Positions 7,667 through 15,692 of a DNA stretch of 64,000 nucleotides are shown piece by piece. The position numbers and the translations under genes were made by a program. Source of the stretch: RGIG4608 sp051867875 (lineage in GTDB: Bacteria > Bacillota > Clostridia > Oscillospirales > CAG-272); assembly GCA_051867875.1 (NCBI GenBank), contig JBJDZG010000004.1, positions 124,001 through 188,000 of the forward strand, in the 5' to 3' direction. Position 1 is the first letter of the stretch. Every line of letters begins with the position of its first letter. A model generated the notes under the pieces. It was not told the DNA's origin. It searched no databases and saw nothing but the letters and a program-made list of their open reading frames with translations.

Positions 7667-8401
7667 TTAATTATATGCTTCAAAATCTATCCCCGCGCTT
7701 CGCGCCTGGGAATGATGAAACCTCTTCTCTATTCGGTATCTTTTCCCGTTTTTGATAAAATTCGCGCCTGTCTGATGGAAGGAGAACGACACGTTTGCAC
7801 GCACGCACTGCTCGCGGATATCAAGTATCCAAGAGTAATCGCACTCACGCGCACAAGCTCCGCTCTCACCTCCCACGGTAACACTCTCTATACCTTCGGG
7901 CAGATACGCCGAGAGGTCCATTTTTTCAAGCAGGGGCTCACAGATAATAATTTTGTGCTTTATCGGAGCTTTGAGATATATCGGCAGGCGCTCGTCCGCG
8001 CGTTTTTGATTCTCGCAGGTGCAACAGAGGGTTACGTTGTCCCACCCGTCGCCCCAATCTTCGGGAGCGACCGACGCAAACCGCTCAATTCGCTTGGTAA
8101 TAATGAAGAAATGAAGGTCTTTCCTCTCTCTTATAATATTCCACGCGTCCGCGCGCCACTCGTCCGCACGGTCAAGTAAAAAATCACTCGTAAAGCAGGT
8201 ATAAACCGTAGTACCCGACGGAATTTTATACTCTCCGCGCCGATTTTTCGCTATCGGAGCGTTAAAAGTCTTGGTTTTATAGACCTTTGACGCGTCGAGC
8301 TCGTATTTTCCGTCGCGCGAATAGACGTAGCAGTTAAGACAGCCCTCGCTCTTCTTTATACAGCCGTGCCAAGGGTTCCAATAGGCGTCCTTATTATCCA
8401 T
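7667..8401 (-). CDS. DUF5131 (phage Gp37/Gp68-type) protein
   Basis: 244 aa. The N-terminus has the family signature NPWHGCIKKSEGCLNCY: three cysteines spaced CX5CX2C, likely metal or iron-sulfur ligands. Further conserved-looking blocks are FTSDFLLDRADEWR, FIITKR and VTVGGESG. This family is often annotated as radical-SAM-like and is common in phages and in bacterial chromosomes; its reaction is not established. Its ATG lies inside the end of the upstream glycosylase gene (8-bp overlap, 8394-8401), so the two are translationally coupled and may act together, possibly on modified bases; that is inference. Confidence 0.85.
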   Translation of the reverse strand: MDNKDAYWNPWHGCIKKSEGCLNCYVYSRDGKYELDASKVYKTKTFNAPIAKNRRGEYKIPSGTTVYTCFTSDFLLDRADEWRADAWNIIRERKDLHFFIITKRIERFASVAPEDWGDGWDNVTLCCTCENQKRADERLPIYLKAPIKHKIIICEPLLEKMDLSAYLPEGIESVTVGGESGACARECDYSWILDIREQCVRANVSFSFHQTGANFIKNGKRYRIEKRFHHSQARSAGIDFEAYN

Positions 8402-9308
8402 CTGCTCTCGTCCTTTCGTAATCGAATAGGTACTGCTGGGCTACGCCCGCGTATCTGCCGAATGTCGCGGGCGAAAAATCCTTTTCAAAGTATTTTTCAA
8501 GCACGCGCTTCATCCAGACGTCAACGGGAAACGGGTCGTACCTCTCAAAACCGAAAAGCAAGGCGCACGACGCGACTTTAAGACCTATTCCCTTGACTTG
8601 ACACAGATAAGCAACTGCGTCGTCGAGCTTTTCGATGGATTTAAGCTCACTCTCCGACACCGTGCCGTCGCACCATTTTGATGCGGCGTCAATTATGTAC
8701 TTTGCGCGGAATCCCGTTTTGAGTGAAAAAATGAAATCCTCTCCCGCCGAGAGCACCGCATTTGCCGTCGGGAATGAATAAAATTCCTTACCGCGCGCGC
8801 CGTGATTTTTCATCGCGCCGCTGTCTATCTGTCTGCCGAGCGCAAAGCTCATTGTGTCAATAATCTTCTTGATTCTCGGGATATTGTTATTTTGAGAAAT
8901 GATGAAGGAGCAAACCGCTTCCCACGCGTCCTGATGCAAAATTCTGATACCCTTTCCACATTCAAGAGCCATTGCAAACACCTCGTTTGAGCAGTTTTCG
9001 AGCAATTCCCTGTCTATTGCCTCATAGTCCTCGTCAAGCGCGAAATAATGATGCCAGAGCGACTCGTACTCCTCTGCCGTGGTATTGAAAATAATCAGCC
9101 CGCGCTCGCTTTGCGCTACGGAAATGAGCTTGCCGTGAGCTACACCTATAAACTCCGTTTCATATTCCGAGTCAAGCACTCGCTCCCAACGGAACGCCTG
9201 ACCGCAGTCGAGCGTTTTCGCCAAATTGTACGCGCCTTCGTACTTAACTCTCACAAATGGAAGCTCACCCTCGTATTCGGTTTTCACACAATCTGAATTT
9301 TTAACCAT
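8394..9308 (-). CDS. 8-oxoguanine DNA glycosylase/AP lyase (OGG1 type)
   Basis: Bifunctional base-excision repair enzyme for oxidised guanine. 304 aa. The N-terminal OGG_N beta domain includes LDCGQAFRW; the glycosylase domain has SFIISQNNNIPRI (the OGG1 NNN motif), the helix-hairpin-helix KGIGLKVASCALL with the catalytic Lys, and PVDVWM with the catalytic Asp. I chose the ATG at 9308, 5 bp after GGGAG, over an in-frame ATG at 9353 without a ribosome site. It shares an operon with the DUF5131 gene, which it overlaps by 8 bp, and is divergent from mnmM. Confidence 0.93.
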   Translation of the reverse strand: MVKNSDCVKTEYEGELPFVRVKYEGAYNLAKTLDCGQAFRWERVLDSEYETEFIGVAHGKLISVAQSERGLIIFNTTAEEYESLWHHYFALDEDYEAIDRELLENCSNEVFAMALECGKGIRILHQDAWEAVCSFIISQNNNIPRIKKIIDTMSFALGRQIDSGAMKNHGARGKEFYSFPTANAVLSAGEDFIFSLKTGFRAKYIIDAASKWCDGTVSESELKSIEKLDDAVAYLCQVKGIGLKVASCALLFGFERYDPFPVDVWMKRVLEKYFEKDFSPATFGRYAGVAQQYLFDYERTRADG

Positions 9309-9325
9309 AATTTCTCCCAAAGCCC

Positions 9326-9354
9326 TTGATAAAGGGGATAAAATGTGATACAAT
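9326..9354 (+). promoter_or_regulatory. Promoter of the mnmM operon
   Basis: TTGATA (9326-9331), 17-bp spacer, TACAAT (9349-9354), in the divergent region with the glycosylase gene. Confidence 0.6.
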
Positions 9355-9412
9355 TATTTTACCATAAAATTTGAGATTATGCAATAACTTATTTATAGAT
9401 TGGTGGATAATA

Positions 9413-9964
9413 GTGATAGAGCTTCTTGAACTTCACAAAAAATTTATACTTGAACATCTGCACGCAGGCGACGTTGCGGTGGATTTTACCATGGGCAACG
9501 GTCACGATACGGAATTTCTTTCTAAAACCGTCGAAGAGAGCGGCAGGGTTTACGCCTTTGACATTCAGCAGTCGGCGGTAAATTCAACCCGTCAGAATCT
9601 TGAAAAAGCCGGCTGTCCGAAAAACTACACTCTCATTCACGACTCTCATCACAATGTCAAAAATTACGTAAAGGAGCCCATCAAGGCGGGAATGTTCAAC
9701 CTCGGCTATCTGCCGGGCGGCGACAAGTCCATAACGACAATGCGCGCTACGACTCTGCCCGCGATAGAGGCGGCTATTTCCCTGCTCGACCGCGACGGAA
9801 TACTTCTTATTGCAGTCTACCCCGGTCACGAAGAGGGCGACCTCGAGGGCAAGGAAATCTCGAAATATCTCTCCACGCTCTCCCGATTCAAGGTGTGCTG
9901 TACCAAAGTTCAGATAATCAACTCTCCTACGTCCCCTTATTTTATGATGGTGGAGAGCAAATAA
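9413..9964 (+). CDS. mnmM: tRNA 5-(aminomethyl)-2-thiouridine methyltransferase MnmM (YtqB family)
   Basis: Class I SAM-dependent methyltransferase of the YtqB/rRNA_methylase family, whose B. subtilis member methylates nm5(s2)U34 of tRNA to mnm5(s2)U. 183 aa from a GTG at 9413, which has GGTGG 7 bp upstream; an ATG at 9371 would add a poorly matching N-terminus. Motifs: AVDFTMGNGHDTEFL (SAM-binding loop), VYAFDIQ (acidic ribose-binding position), FNLGYLPGGDKSI (the family's N-x-GYLPGGDK motif) and AVYPGHEEG near the end. Ten bp later begins a VanY-like carboxypeptidase in the same direction. Confidence 0.88.
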   Translation: MIELLELHKKFILEHLHAGDVAVDFTMGNGHDTEFLSKTVEESGRVYAFDIQQSAVNSTRQNLEKAGCPKNYTLIHDSHHNVKNYVKEPIKAGMFNLGYLPGGDKSITTMRATTLPAIEAAISLLDRDGILLIAVYPGHEEGDLEGKEISKYLSTLSRFKVCCTKVQIINSPTSPYFMMVESK

Positions 9965-9974
9965 AGGAAGGAAA

Positions 9975-11186
9975 ATGGAACGGAAACAAAATAAAAATTC
10001 AGTATATAAAAAAATCAGGCGCGAGCTTTATATACAGGTAAGAGAAAACGAGAGAAAAGGCAGGCGAAAGCTTATAGTTTGCGCTCTTGCGACGCTTCTT
10101 TGTGCCTCGTTGCTTCTCTTTTGCGCCACTTTGCTCGAAACCTCAAAGGAGAGCAAATACACCTACGTTTACGGAGACGGCAAGCAGGTGATACCTTCAA
10201 GTCTTGTGTTTGCAGACGACACTCAATATATTGATTTGAATGCGCTCGCGGACTTCTGCGGAATGGAAAAGGGTACCTTCTTCGCTAAAAGTATGTTCAA
10301 AATTAACGGCACGGAGGCAGGCTTTGAGAACGGAAGCAAAACTGCCACCGTCAACGGTTTTGAACTCGAAATGCCCTCTCCCGCCGTCATCAAAAACGGC
10401 TACTGCCTCATCCCGATAGAGAGCGCAAAGCAAATATTCAGAGAAATCGAAATATCTACGGGCGAGAGTGAAACGAGCGTAAACATAAACGCAGAAAAGA
10501 TTTTTATGATTACAAGTCCAAACAATATCGAATATATCACGGATATTTCAAAGTATCTCGGCTATATAAGTTCAAGCGAGGAATATATATACATTCTCGC
10601 TAACAAACAAAATCCGCTGAAAGAGGGCTTTGCCGTTCCCGACGAGGACCTTACGGAGATTCCATCGCAGTACCGTAAGGATTCAAGAATTTATCTCTAC
10701 ACGACGGCTGAAATGGCTCTTGAAGCGATGATGCAGGATATGTACGAGGCAGGCCATACGGACACCTACGTAACGAGTGCGTACCGCTCATACGAATACC
10801 AGGAATGGCTTTTCAATAAATATATTGAGCAGGAAATGGCGGGCGGACTTTCCCGCGAGGACGCCATAGAAAAGGTGCTCACCTACTCGTCAGAGCCGGG
10901 CAAGAGCGAGCATCACACAGGGCTCTGCATTGACTTTACCACAAAGTCAATAGGCGGTGTCGTTGAAGACGTTTTTGAAACGACCGAGGTCTACGCTTGG
11001 CTTATTGAAAACTCTTGGAAATACGGTTTCGTGCTCCGATATCCCTCGGACAAGATGGACATCACGGGCTATTCCTACGAGCCCTGGCATTACCGCTTCG
11101 TAGGGCTCAAAGTGGCATCGGAAATGCACCAGACGGGGCTTTGCTATGAAGAATATCTTGAATATTTTAACACAAAAGGAGAATAA
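9975..11186 (+). CDS. D-alanyl-D-alanine carboxypeptidase, VanY/M15B family
   Basis: Zinc peptidase acting on peptidoglycan stem peptides outside the membrane. 403 aa: a basic cytoplasmic N-terminus, a transmembrane segment at about residues 33-53, an approximately 130-residue stalk resembling a copper-amine-oxidase-like N domain (VFADDTQYIDL, VNGFELEM), and the M15 domain with TSAYRSYEYQ, SEHHTGLCIDF (zinc His and Asp) and EPWHYRFVG (catalytic Glu and zinc His). All metal ligands are present. It follows mnmM by 10 bp and precedes the rubredoxin gene by 3 bp, so they form one operon. No vanA/vanH genes are near, so resistance is not implied. Confidence 0.9.
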   Translation: MERKQNKNSVYKKIRRELYIQVRENERKGRRKLIVCALATLLCASLLLFCATLLETSKESKYTYVYGDGKQVIPSSLVFADDTQYIDLNALADFCGMEKGTFFAKSMFKINGTEAGFENGSKTATVNGFELEMPSPAVIKNGYCLIPIESAKQIFREIEISTGESETSVNINAEKIFMITSPNNIEYITDISKYLGYISSSEEYIYILANKQNPLKEGFAVPDEDLTEIPSQYRKDSRIYLYTTAEMALEAMMQDMYEAGHTDTYVTSAYRSYEYQEWLFNKYIEQEMAGGLSREDAIEKVLTYSSEPGKSEHHTGLCIDFTTKSIGGVVEDVFETTEVYAWLIENSWKYGFVLRYPSDKMDITGYSYEPWHYRFVGLKVASEMHQTGLCYEEYLEYFNTKGE

Positions 11187-11189
11187 AAT

Positions 11190-11813
11190 ATGAACACAAC
11201 AGAAAACAAAATTGACAAAACCGCGCTTTTCAAATTAGGCTACGGACTCTATGTTGTAACTACGAACGACGGCAAAAAGGACAACGGACTTATCGTAAAT
11301 ACGGTAGTTCAGGTTTCCGATTCGCCCAAAAGAATATCGGTTTGTGTAAATAAGGCAAATTATTCACACGATATTATCAAAAGCACGGGCAAACTCAACG
11401 TCAACTGCCTGAGCACAGACGCCCCCTTTGAGCTCTTTCAGCATTTCGGCTTCCAGAGCGGAAGAAATGCCGACAAATTCATAGGCGACAACCTCCAACG
11501 TTCGGAGAACGGTCTTGTCGTTCTCGGCGGTTGCATCAACGCTTACATTTCCCTTTCCGTTGAGCAGTACATCGACCTCGATTCGCACGGAATGTTCATC
11601 TGCACGATTGACGAAGCCAAAACGCTGAACAAAGCAGAAAGTATGACTTACGCGTACTACCACGCAAACGTCAAGCCGAAGCCCGAAACGAATAAGAAGA
11701 AAGGTTATGTCTGCAAGATATGCGGTTATGTCTACGAGGGCGACACTCTCCCCGAGGACTTTATATGCCCTCTTTGCAAGCACCCCGCGTCCGATTTTGA
11801 AGAAATTAAGTAA
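11190..11813 (+). CDS. Flavin reductase-rubredoxin fusion (high-molecular-weight rubredoxin type)
   Basis: Cytoplasmic electron-transfer flavoprotein. 207 aa: residues 8-150 form a flavin-reductase-like FMN-binding domain (LYVVTTNDGKKDNGLIVN), and residues about 158-207 form a rubredoxin with YVCKICGYVYEG and ICPLCKHP, the two CxxC iron-binding pairs. This architecture matches the Hrb protein of acetogens and clostridia, which passes electrons from NADH to flavodiiron proteins that remove oxygen or nitric oxide; no flavodiiron gene is in the window. It is last in the mnmM-vanY-like operon and is followed by a strong terminator. Confidence 0.9.
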   Translation: MNTTENKIDKTALFKLGYGLYVVTTNDGKKDNGLIVNTVVQVSDSPKRISVCVNKANYSHDIIKSTGKLNVNCLSTDAPFELFQHFGFQSGRNADKFIGDNLQRSENGLVVLGGCINAYISLSVEQYIDLDSHGMFICTIDEAKTLNKAESMTYAYYHANVKPKPETNKKKGYVCKICGYVYEGDTLPEDFICPLCKHPASDFEEIK

Positions 11814-11820
11814 AAGCAAT

Positions 11821-11854
11821 AAAGAAAAGCTCCTCAAACGAGGAGCTTTTCTTT
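11821..11854 (+). terminator. Terminator after the rubredoxin gene
   Basis: 15-bp perfect stem AAAGAAAAGCTCCTC / GAGGAGCTTTTCTTT with an AAAC loop. Confidence 0.95.
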
Positions 11855-11859
11855 GTTCA

Positions 11860-11895
11860 AAACAAAACCGCCGTGAAATAACGGCGGTTTTGTTT
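11860..11895 (-). terminator. Terminator of the Cys/His-repeat lipoprotein gene
   Basis: AAACAAAACCGCCGT / ACGGCGGTTTTGTTT stem, 6-nt loop. It stands next to the plus-strand terminator; this one serves the leftward transcript. Confidence 0.9.
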
Positions 11896-11906
11896 ATATT
11901 ATGTTA

Positions 11907-13400
11907 TTATTTTTCTTCGGGTATGCCGTTCTCTTTTTCTTCTTCAAGAACGTAGAACGTAAGCGTGCGGTCGCTGCAAACTACCTTGTGAGTTTTAAGA
12001 CCTGTGTTCCAAGTTTCTCCCTTATCGATAGCTTCCCACTCTGCAACAGTTCCGTCGTAGTAAATTTCGGTGAGATTTTCACAGTTCCAGAAAGCGGAAA
12101 CGCCAATCTTCGTGATATTTCTTGTAAGGTAAACCTTTGTAATGTCGGAATTGCCTTTGAACAACTGATAGTCAAGTTCTTTTACCGGAATGTTGTTGTA
12201 CTCGAAAGGAATTGCAATCTCGGCATCGGTGCAGGTTCCGAGTCCCACTACAACATAATAAACGTCGTAGGAAAGCGTATCTTCGTTCCAATAATTACGA
12301 AGCTCGTACTCAAGCCCCTCGGAGCCTACTGCCGAAATGTAATTATCTCTGTAAGAAAGACCGCATTCGCAAAGGTGCTCTGTGTAACCCGAGGTGAACT
12401 TCGTGGGCTCAACTACGCGAACCGTGTCGTAGTAGTGCTGAGGCTCCATCTTTCTTTCTTCAAAATGTTCACAGCCCTCAACCTCGCAGTATCTGCGTTC
12501 AAGTCCGCTCTGCTTGCAAGTAGGTGCTACGTAAACTTCCCAGTTGCCGAATGTATGGCAGGGGTCAACGTAATCGCTGACTACCGTATTTCCGCAATCC
12601 GTACAAACGTACGTCGTATAACCGTATGTCGTACAAGTGGGCTCTGTTACGGTCAGCTCATAATTATGAGGGAGAGTGTTCGTATATCTCTTTTCAACCA
12701 ATCCGCAAACTTCACACTCTCTCATCTCTTCACCGCGATGCGTGCAGTCGCCTTCAAAGATGGTTACCCATTCATCGCCGTTAACTGTATCGAGGTCGGG
12801 AATCCATTCGTGACCGAGAGCCTTAACGACAGTGTCCTTATAAGTATAATCACAGTGCTCACACTTGTGTATTGTATAACCCTCAGTTGTGCAAGTGGGT
12901 TCTACTACTACGTCAAAAATCTCGTTAATAACGTGCGCGGGAGCAATTTCTCTGGACTCATAGTAAGTACAATCAGAGCAGTAGCGACGCTCTTCGCCAA
13001 CCGTTGTACAGGTAGCGGGAACAGCTTCTGTCCACTTTCCGAGGTTATGGCTTGCTTTAATAGTTTCGATAACCGTATCTCCGCAGTATTGGCAAACGCT
13101 CGTTTTTTGTCCGTTTACTGTGCAAGTAGGTTCAACAAGTAAAACTACTCCATACTTATGGCTTTCACCGTCTGCGGGAACGAAAGTATCGTGCATAACG
13201 TATCCGCATTCGCATTTATGTACCGTATATCCTTCATCAGTACAAGTATTCTTGATTACCGTATCAACGAACTCGTGTACGTGTTCCCCGGGATCAGGTG
13301 TTGTAGTTGTTCCGGAGCCGGGCAAAAGCTCACACGACGCCATGCAGACAGTACAAATCAACAAGACCGATATAAGCAATACTGAAAAAATCTTATTCAT
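11907..13400 (-). CDS. Lipoprotein with eight Cys/His repeats and an LRR-like C-terminus
   Basis: 497 aa. Signal peptide with lipobox MASC (Cys 23), then a Gly/Thr/Pro linker. Residues 42-359 hold eight units of 37-48 residues with the pattern H...(V/A)xPTCT..GY...C..CG...D, each with three cysteines and a leading His. Unit 8 has PTKF in place of PTCT. Residues about 385-470 resemble a BspA-type leucine-rich repeat (ITKVYLTRNITKIG, NCENLTEIYYDGT). Such repeats are known in secreted proteins of gut clostridia, but I know no function. The cysteines could bind metal or form disulfides. It lies downstream of a paralogue, 31 bp away, both read leftward. Confidence 0.85.
   Translation of the reverse strand: MNKIFSVLLISVLLICTVCMASCELLPGSGTTTTPDPGEHVHEFVDTVIKNTCTDEGYTVHKCECGYVMHDTFVPADGESHKYGVVLLVEPTCTVNGQKTSVCQYCGDTVIETIKASHNLGKWTEAVPATCTTVGEERRYCSDCTYYESREIAPAHVINEIFDVVVEPTCTTEGYTIHKCEHCDYTYKDTVVKALGHEWIPDLDTVNGDEWVTIFEGDCTHRGEEMRECEVCGLVEKRYTNTLPHNYELTVTEPTCTTYGYTTYVCTDCGNTVVSDYVDPCHTFGNWEVYVAPTCKQSGLERRYCEVEGCEHFEERKMEPQHYYDTVRVVEPTKFTSGYTEHLCECGLSYRDNYISAVGSEGLEYELRNYWNEDTLSYDVYYVVVGLGTCTDAEIAIPFEYNNIPVKELDYQLFKGNSDITKVYLTRNITKIGVSAFWNCENLTEIYYDGTVAEWEAIDKGETWNTGLKTHKVVCSDRTLTFYVLEEEKENGIPEEK
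12324..13277 (-). repeat. Eight tandem Cys/His protein repeats
   Basis: Coding repeat region: units start at the leading His of HEFVDT, HKYGVV, HNLGKW, HVINEI, HEWIPD, HNYELT, HTFGNW and HYYDTV. The repeats are divergent at DNA level, so they are old rather than a recent expansion. Confidence 0.85.
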
Positions 13401-13431
13401 ATCTTCCTCCTATTGTTACTTAAAAGCGAGA

Positions 13432-14334
13432 TTACTCCTTGGTTCTGTATTCAACCTTACCGCAGGCCTCGCACTCTCTCTGTTCGAGATTGGGGTTGCC
13501 CTCAACTGCGTGCCATTCGGTGAAGGTATGACCGAGAGGATCGATGTAATAGTCTATTTCAAGCTTTCCGCAATCCTCACACTGATGTCCTACGTAGCCG
13601 TGTGTATCGCACGTGGGCTCAACTCTAACTTCTACCGTGTAGTGATGTCTGGAAATCTCTTTGGATTCGTGGTGGCCGCAGCCCTCTCTCTGACAGTCTC
13701 TGCGCAACTCGCCGACTGTATCACAGGTTGAATCGCTTGCTACATACCACTCGCCGAAATCGTGTCCGAGCGCCTTAACGTTGCTCTTTTCAAGCTTTTC
13801 ATCACCGCAAATCGTACAGGTATATTTAATCATCTCAGGCTCGGTGCAGGTAGCTTCAATCACCTCGGGCTCGCCGTAACGGTGACCGGAAGGAATGTAA
13901 TCTTCTTCATAAGCACCGCAGACCTCGCACTCGCGGCCCTGAATGCCCATATCGCCTGTGCAGTCAGGCTCTTGAACTACTACCCATTCGCCCCAGGTGT
14001 GTTTTCCTTTAATACTGTTTTTGTGAGTCTCTTCGCCGCAGATTGAGCAAACGTAGATATCGTAGCCTTCGGATTCGCAGGTAGGCTCTACCTTCTCTCC
14101 GCTGTATACGAAATCATGTCCTTCGTCTGAGGGATTTGTAAACGTATCGCGCATTACGTATCCGCAATCGCACTGATATTCAGTATATCCTCCCTTAATG
14201 CAGGTGGGCTCGACGACGGTTACCGTAAAATCGTGCTGATGAGGCATCTCGGGGTCGTCATTTACACACGATACAAGAAGCATCGCTCCGATTACGAGAG
14301 AAGCAACAAGCAATGTTGAGAAAAATCTTTTCAT
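13432..14334 (-). CDS. Lipoprotein with seven Cys/His repeats
   Basis: 300 aa. Signal peptide with lipobox LVSC (Cys 23), then seven repeat units from residue 34 to the end, same type as in the next gene (VEPTCIKGGYTEYQCDCGY, VEPTCESEGYDIYVCSICG, and so on). The last unit keeps CEACG but has lost the first Cys. There is no extra C-terminal domain. AGGAGGAAG... on the minus strand supplies the ribosome site. It is first of the tandem pair, with a leader of 200 nt or more that includes a 10-bp hairpin at 14384-14416. Function unknown; surface binding or metal capture are guesses. Confidence 0.83.
   Translation of the reverse strand: MKRFFSTLLVASLVIGAMLLVSCVNDDPEMPHQHDFTVTVVEPTCIKGGYTEYQCDCGYVMRDTFTNPSDEGHDFVYSGEKVEPTCESEGYDIYVCSICGEETHKNSIKGKHTWGEWVVVQEPDCTGDMGIQGRECEVCGAYEEDYIPSGHRYGEPEVIEATCTEPEMIKYTCTICGDEKLEKSNVKALGHDFGEWYVASDSTCDTVGELRRDCQREGCGHHESKEISRHHYTVEVRVEPTCDTHGYVGHQCEDCGKLEIDYYIDPLGHTFTEWHAVEGNPNLEQRECEACGKVEYRTKE
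13435..14235 (-). repeat. Seven tandem Cys/His protein repeats
   Basis: Units begin at HDFTVT, HDFVYS, HTWGEW, HRYGEP, HDFGEW, HHYTVE and HTFTEW, each with the P-T/D-C ... C-x-x-C-G frame. Confidence 0.83.
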
Positions 14335-14647
14335 TTTTTCTTCCTCCGTGAAATATAATAACTAATAATCAAGAAATAGAATTTTCGCCTTTGAATAAAG
14401 CCCATGCAAAAGCGAAACAGCGCTCTGTGCCGTTATCAGCAGTGCGTACTCAGTACATTATATGCGCAGAATAAGCCCGAAATAATGATAATCACGGCAC
14501 GGACAGAAATCAGCCTAAATTTTTTTATTATAAATGGCTACACTTCTCCACTTTCTTTTTATCATTTTGTATTATAACACAAATATTTCAATTTGTAAAC
14601 ACCTTTCTCGATTTTTTATTATTAAAATAGATAAAAAATTACAAAAA
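14335..14647. other. 313-bp non-coding stretch upstream of the repeat lipoproteins
   Basis: No convincing gene on either strand. On the minus strand it should hold the promoter and leader of the repeat-lipoprotein genes: a TATAAT (14465-14460 region) with a weak -35, then a hairpin TTCGCTTTTG / CAAAGGCGAA (14384-14416). I could not match it to a known riboswitch. Confidence 0.5.
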
Positions 14648-14680
14648 ATTACTGCAAGGAATGTCATTCCTTGCAGTAAT
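14648..14680 (-). terminator. Terminator of the hrcA-grpE-dnaK-dnaJ-prmA operon
   Basis: ATTACTGCAAGGAAT / ATTCCTTGCAGTAAT, a 15-bp perfect stem with a 3-nt loop, followed on the minus strand by TTTTTTGTAATTTTTT. Confidence 0.95.
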
Positions 14681-14720
14681 TTGCGTTTTCAAGTTATATT
14701 TTTATATTTTTGCCGGATTT

Positions 14721-15680
14721 TTATTTATTTTTCATAACTGCAAGCGCACACCAGCCGTTATCGTCTGTTCTCTCGACGACTTTAAGGTCGTATTCGCCGA
14801 GCTTTGAGATAACGTCATCGGCTCTCTCGCGGATAATTCCCGAGCAAAGAAGCACACAGTCGTCCTTCATAAATCTTCCGATATCGGGAGTCATGCGTAT
14901 TATAATATCCGCCACGATATTTGCACAGATGAGGTCGTATTTTCCACCGTCGAGGTCAACCTGACGCAAAAGGTCGGAAACCTCGCAGGTGATATTCGTC
15001 TGACCGCTCTGAACGATATTTTCGTTTGCGACCTTAACGGCAACGGGGTCAATGTCGTAAGCCTTGCACTCGCCCGCGCCGAGCTTTGACGCGCAGATAG
15101 CCAAAATTCCGCTTCCGCAGCCCACGTCAAGCATTCTGCACCCCTGCTTCGTATATTTTTCAAGGAGCTCTATAACGAGCCTCGTCGTTTCGTGAGAGCC
15201 CGTGCCAAACGCCATACCCGGGTCCATTTTGACGACTATCTCGCCGTCCTTTGCCTCGTATTCTTCCCACATCGGAACGATAACCGTTCTCTTTCCGATA
15301 TGGAGCGTGGTATAATACTTTTTCCAGGAGTTTGCCCAGTCCTCTTCATTGACGCCGACTATCTCGACCTTGGGCTCGATGCCCTCGGAAGCAAGTCTTT
15401 CGCGGATAAAGGAGAGCGCCATATTGTAATTTTGGTCCGCGGGCAGAAAAAGCGAAACCGACGCCACGGTTTTGTCGGCGTTCAGTATGCTCTCGTCAAT
15501 AAGGTCGCCGTAGCAGGTTTTGAGGTCGATATCGGAATAGTCCTCTACCATAAGGTTTGTGTCAAGCACGCTCATAACCGCCATAGCAGTGTCAAGCTCC
15601 TCCAGCTTAACCGTAACCTTTATCTGCGTCCAGTCCTTTATCTCGGACATCTCTCCGCAGATGTAATCGGGGTCTGTCAT
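14721..15680 (-). CDS. prmA: Ribosomal protein L11 methyltransferase
   Basis: Methylates L11 with SAM. 319 aa. The N-terminal substrate-recognition domain (WTQIKVTV) is followed by the linker motif DPGMAFGTGSHETT and the Rossmann methyltransferase domain with LDVGCGSGILAI and DIDPVAV. AGAGGAGAG precedes the ATG at 15680. It is the last gene of the heat-shock operon, 12 bp after dnaJ, an order common in Bacillota. Confidence 0.95.
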   Translation of the reverse strand: MTDPDYICGEMSEIKDWTQIKVTVKLEELDTAMAVMSVLDTNLMVEDYSDIDLKTCYGDLIDESILNADKTVASVSLFLPADQNYNMALSFIRERLASEGIEPKVEIVGVNEEDWANSWKKYYTTLHIGKRTVIVPMWEEYEAKDGEIVVKMDPGMAFGTGSHETTRLVIELLEKYTKQGCRMLDVGCGSGILAICASKLGAGECKAYDIDPVAVKVANENIVQSGQTNITCEVSDLLRQVDLDGGKYDLICANIVADIIIRMTPDIGRFMKDDCVLLCSGIIRERADDVISKLGEYDLKVVERTDDNGWCALAVMKNK

Positions 15681-15692
15681 AATTCTCTCCTC

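Noticed and set aside
9975..11186. Vancomycin-resistance VanY
   Set aside because: Only the carboxypeptidase family matches; there are no vanHAX or VanRS genes, and the ddl in the window is an ordinary D-Ala-D-Ala ligase.
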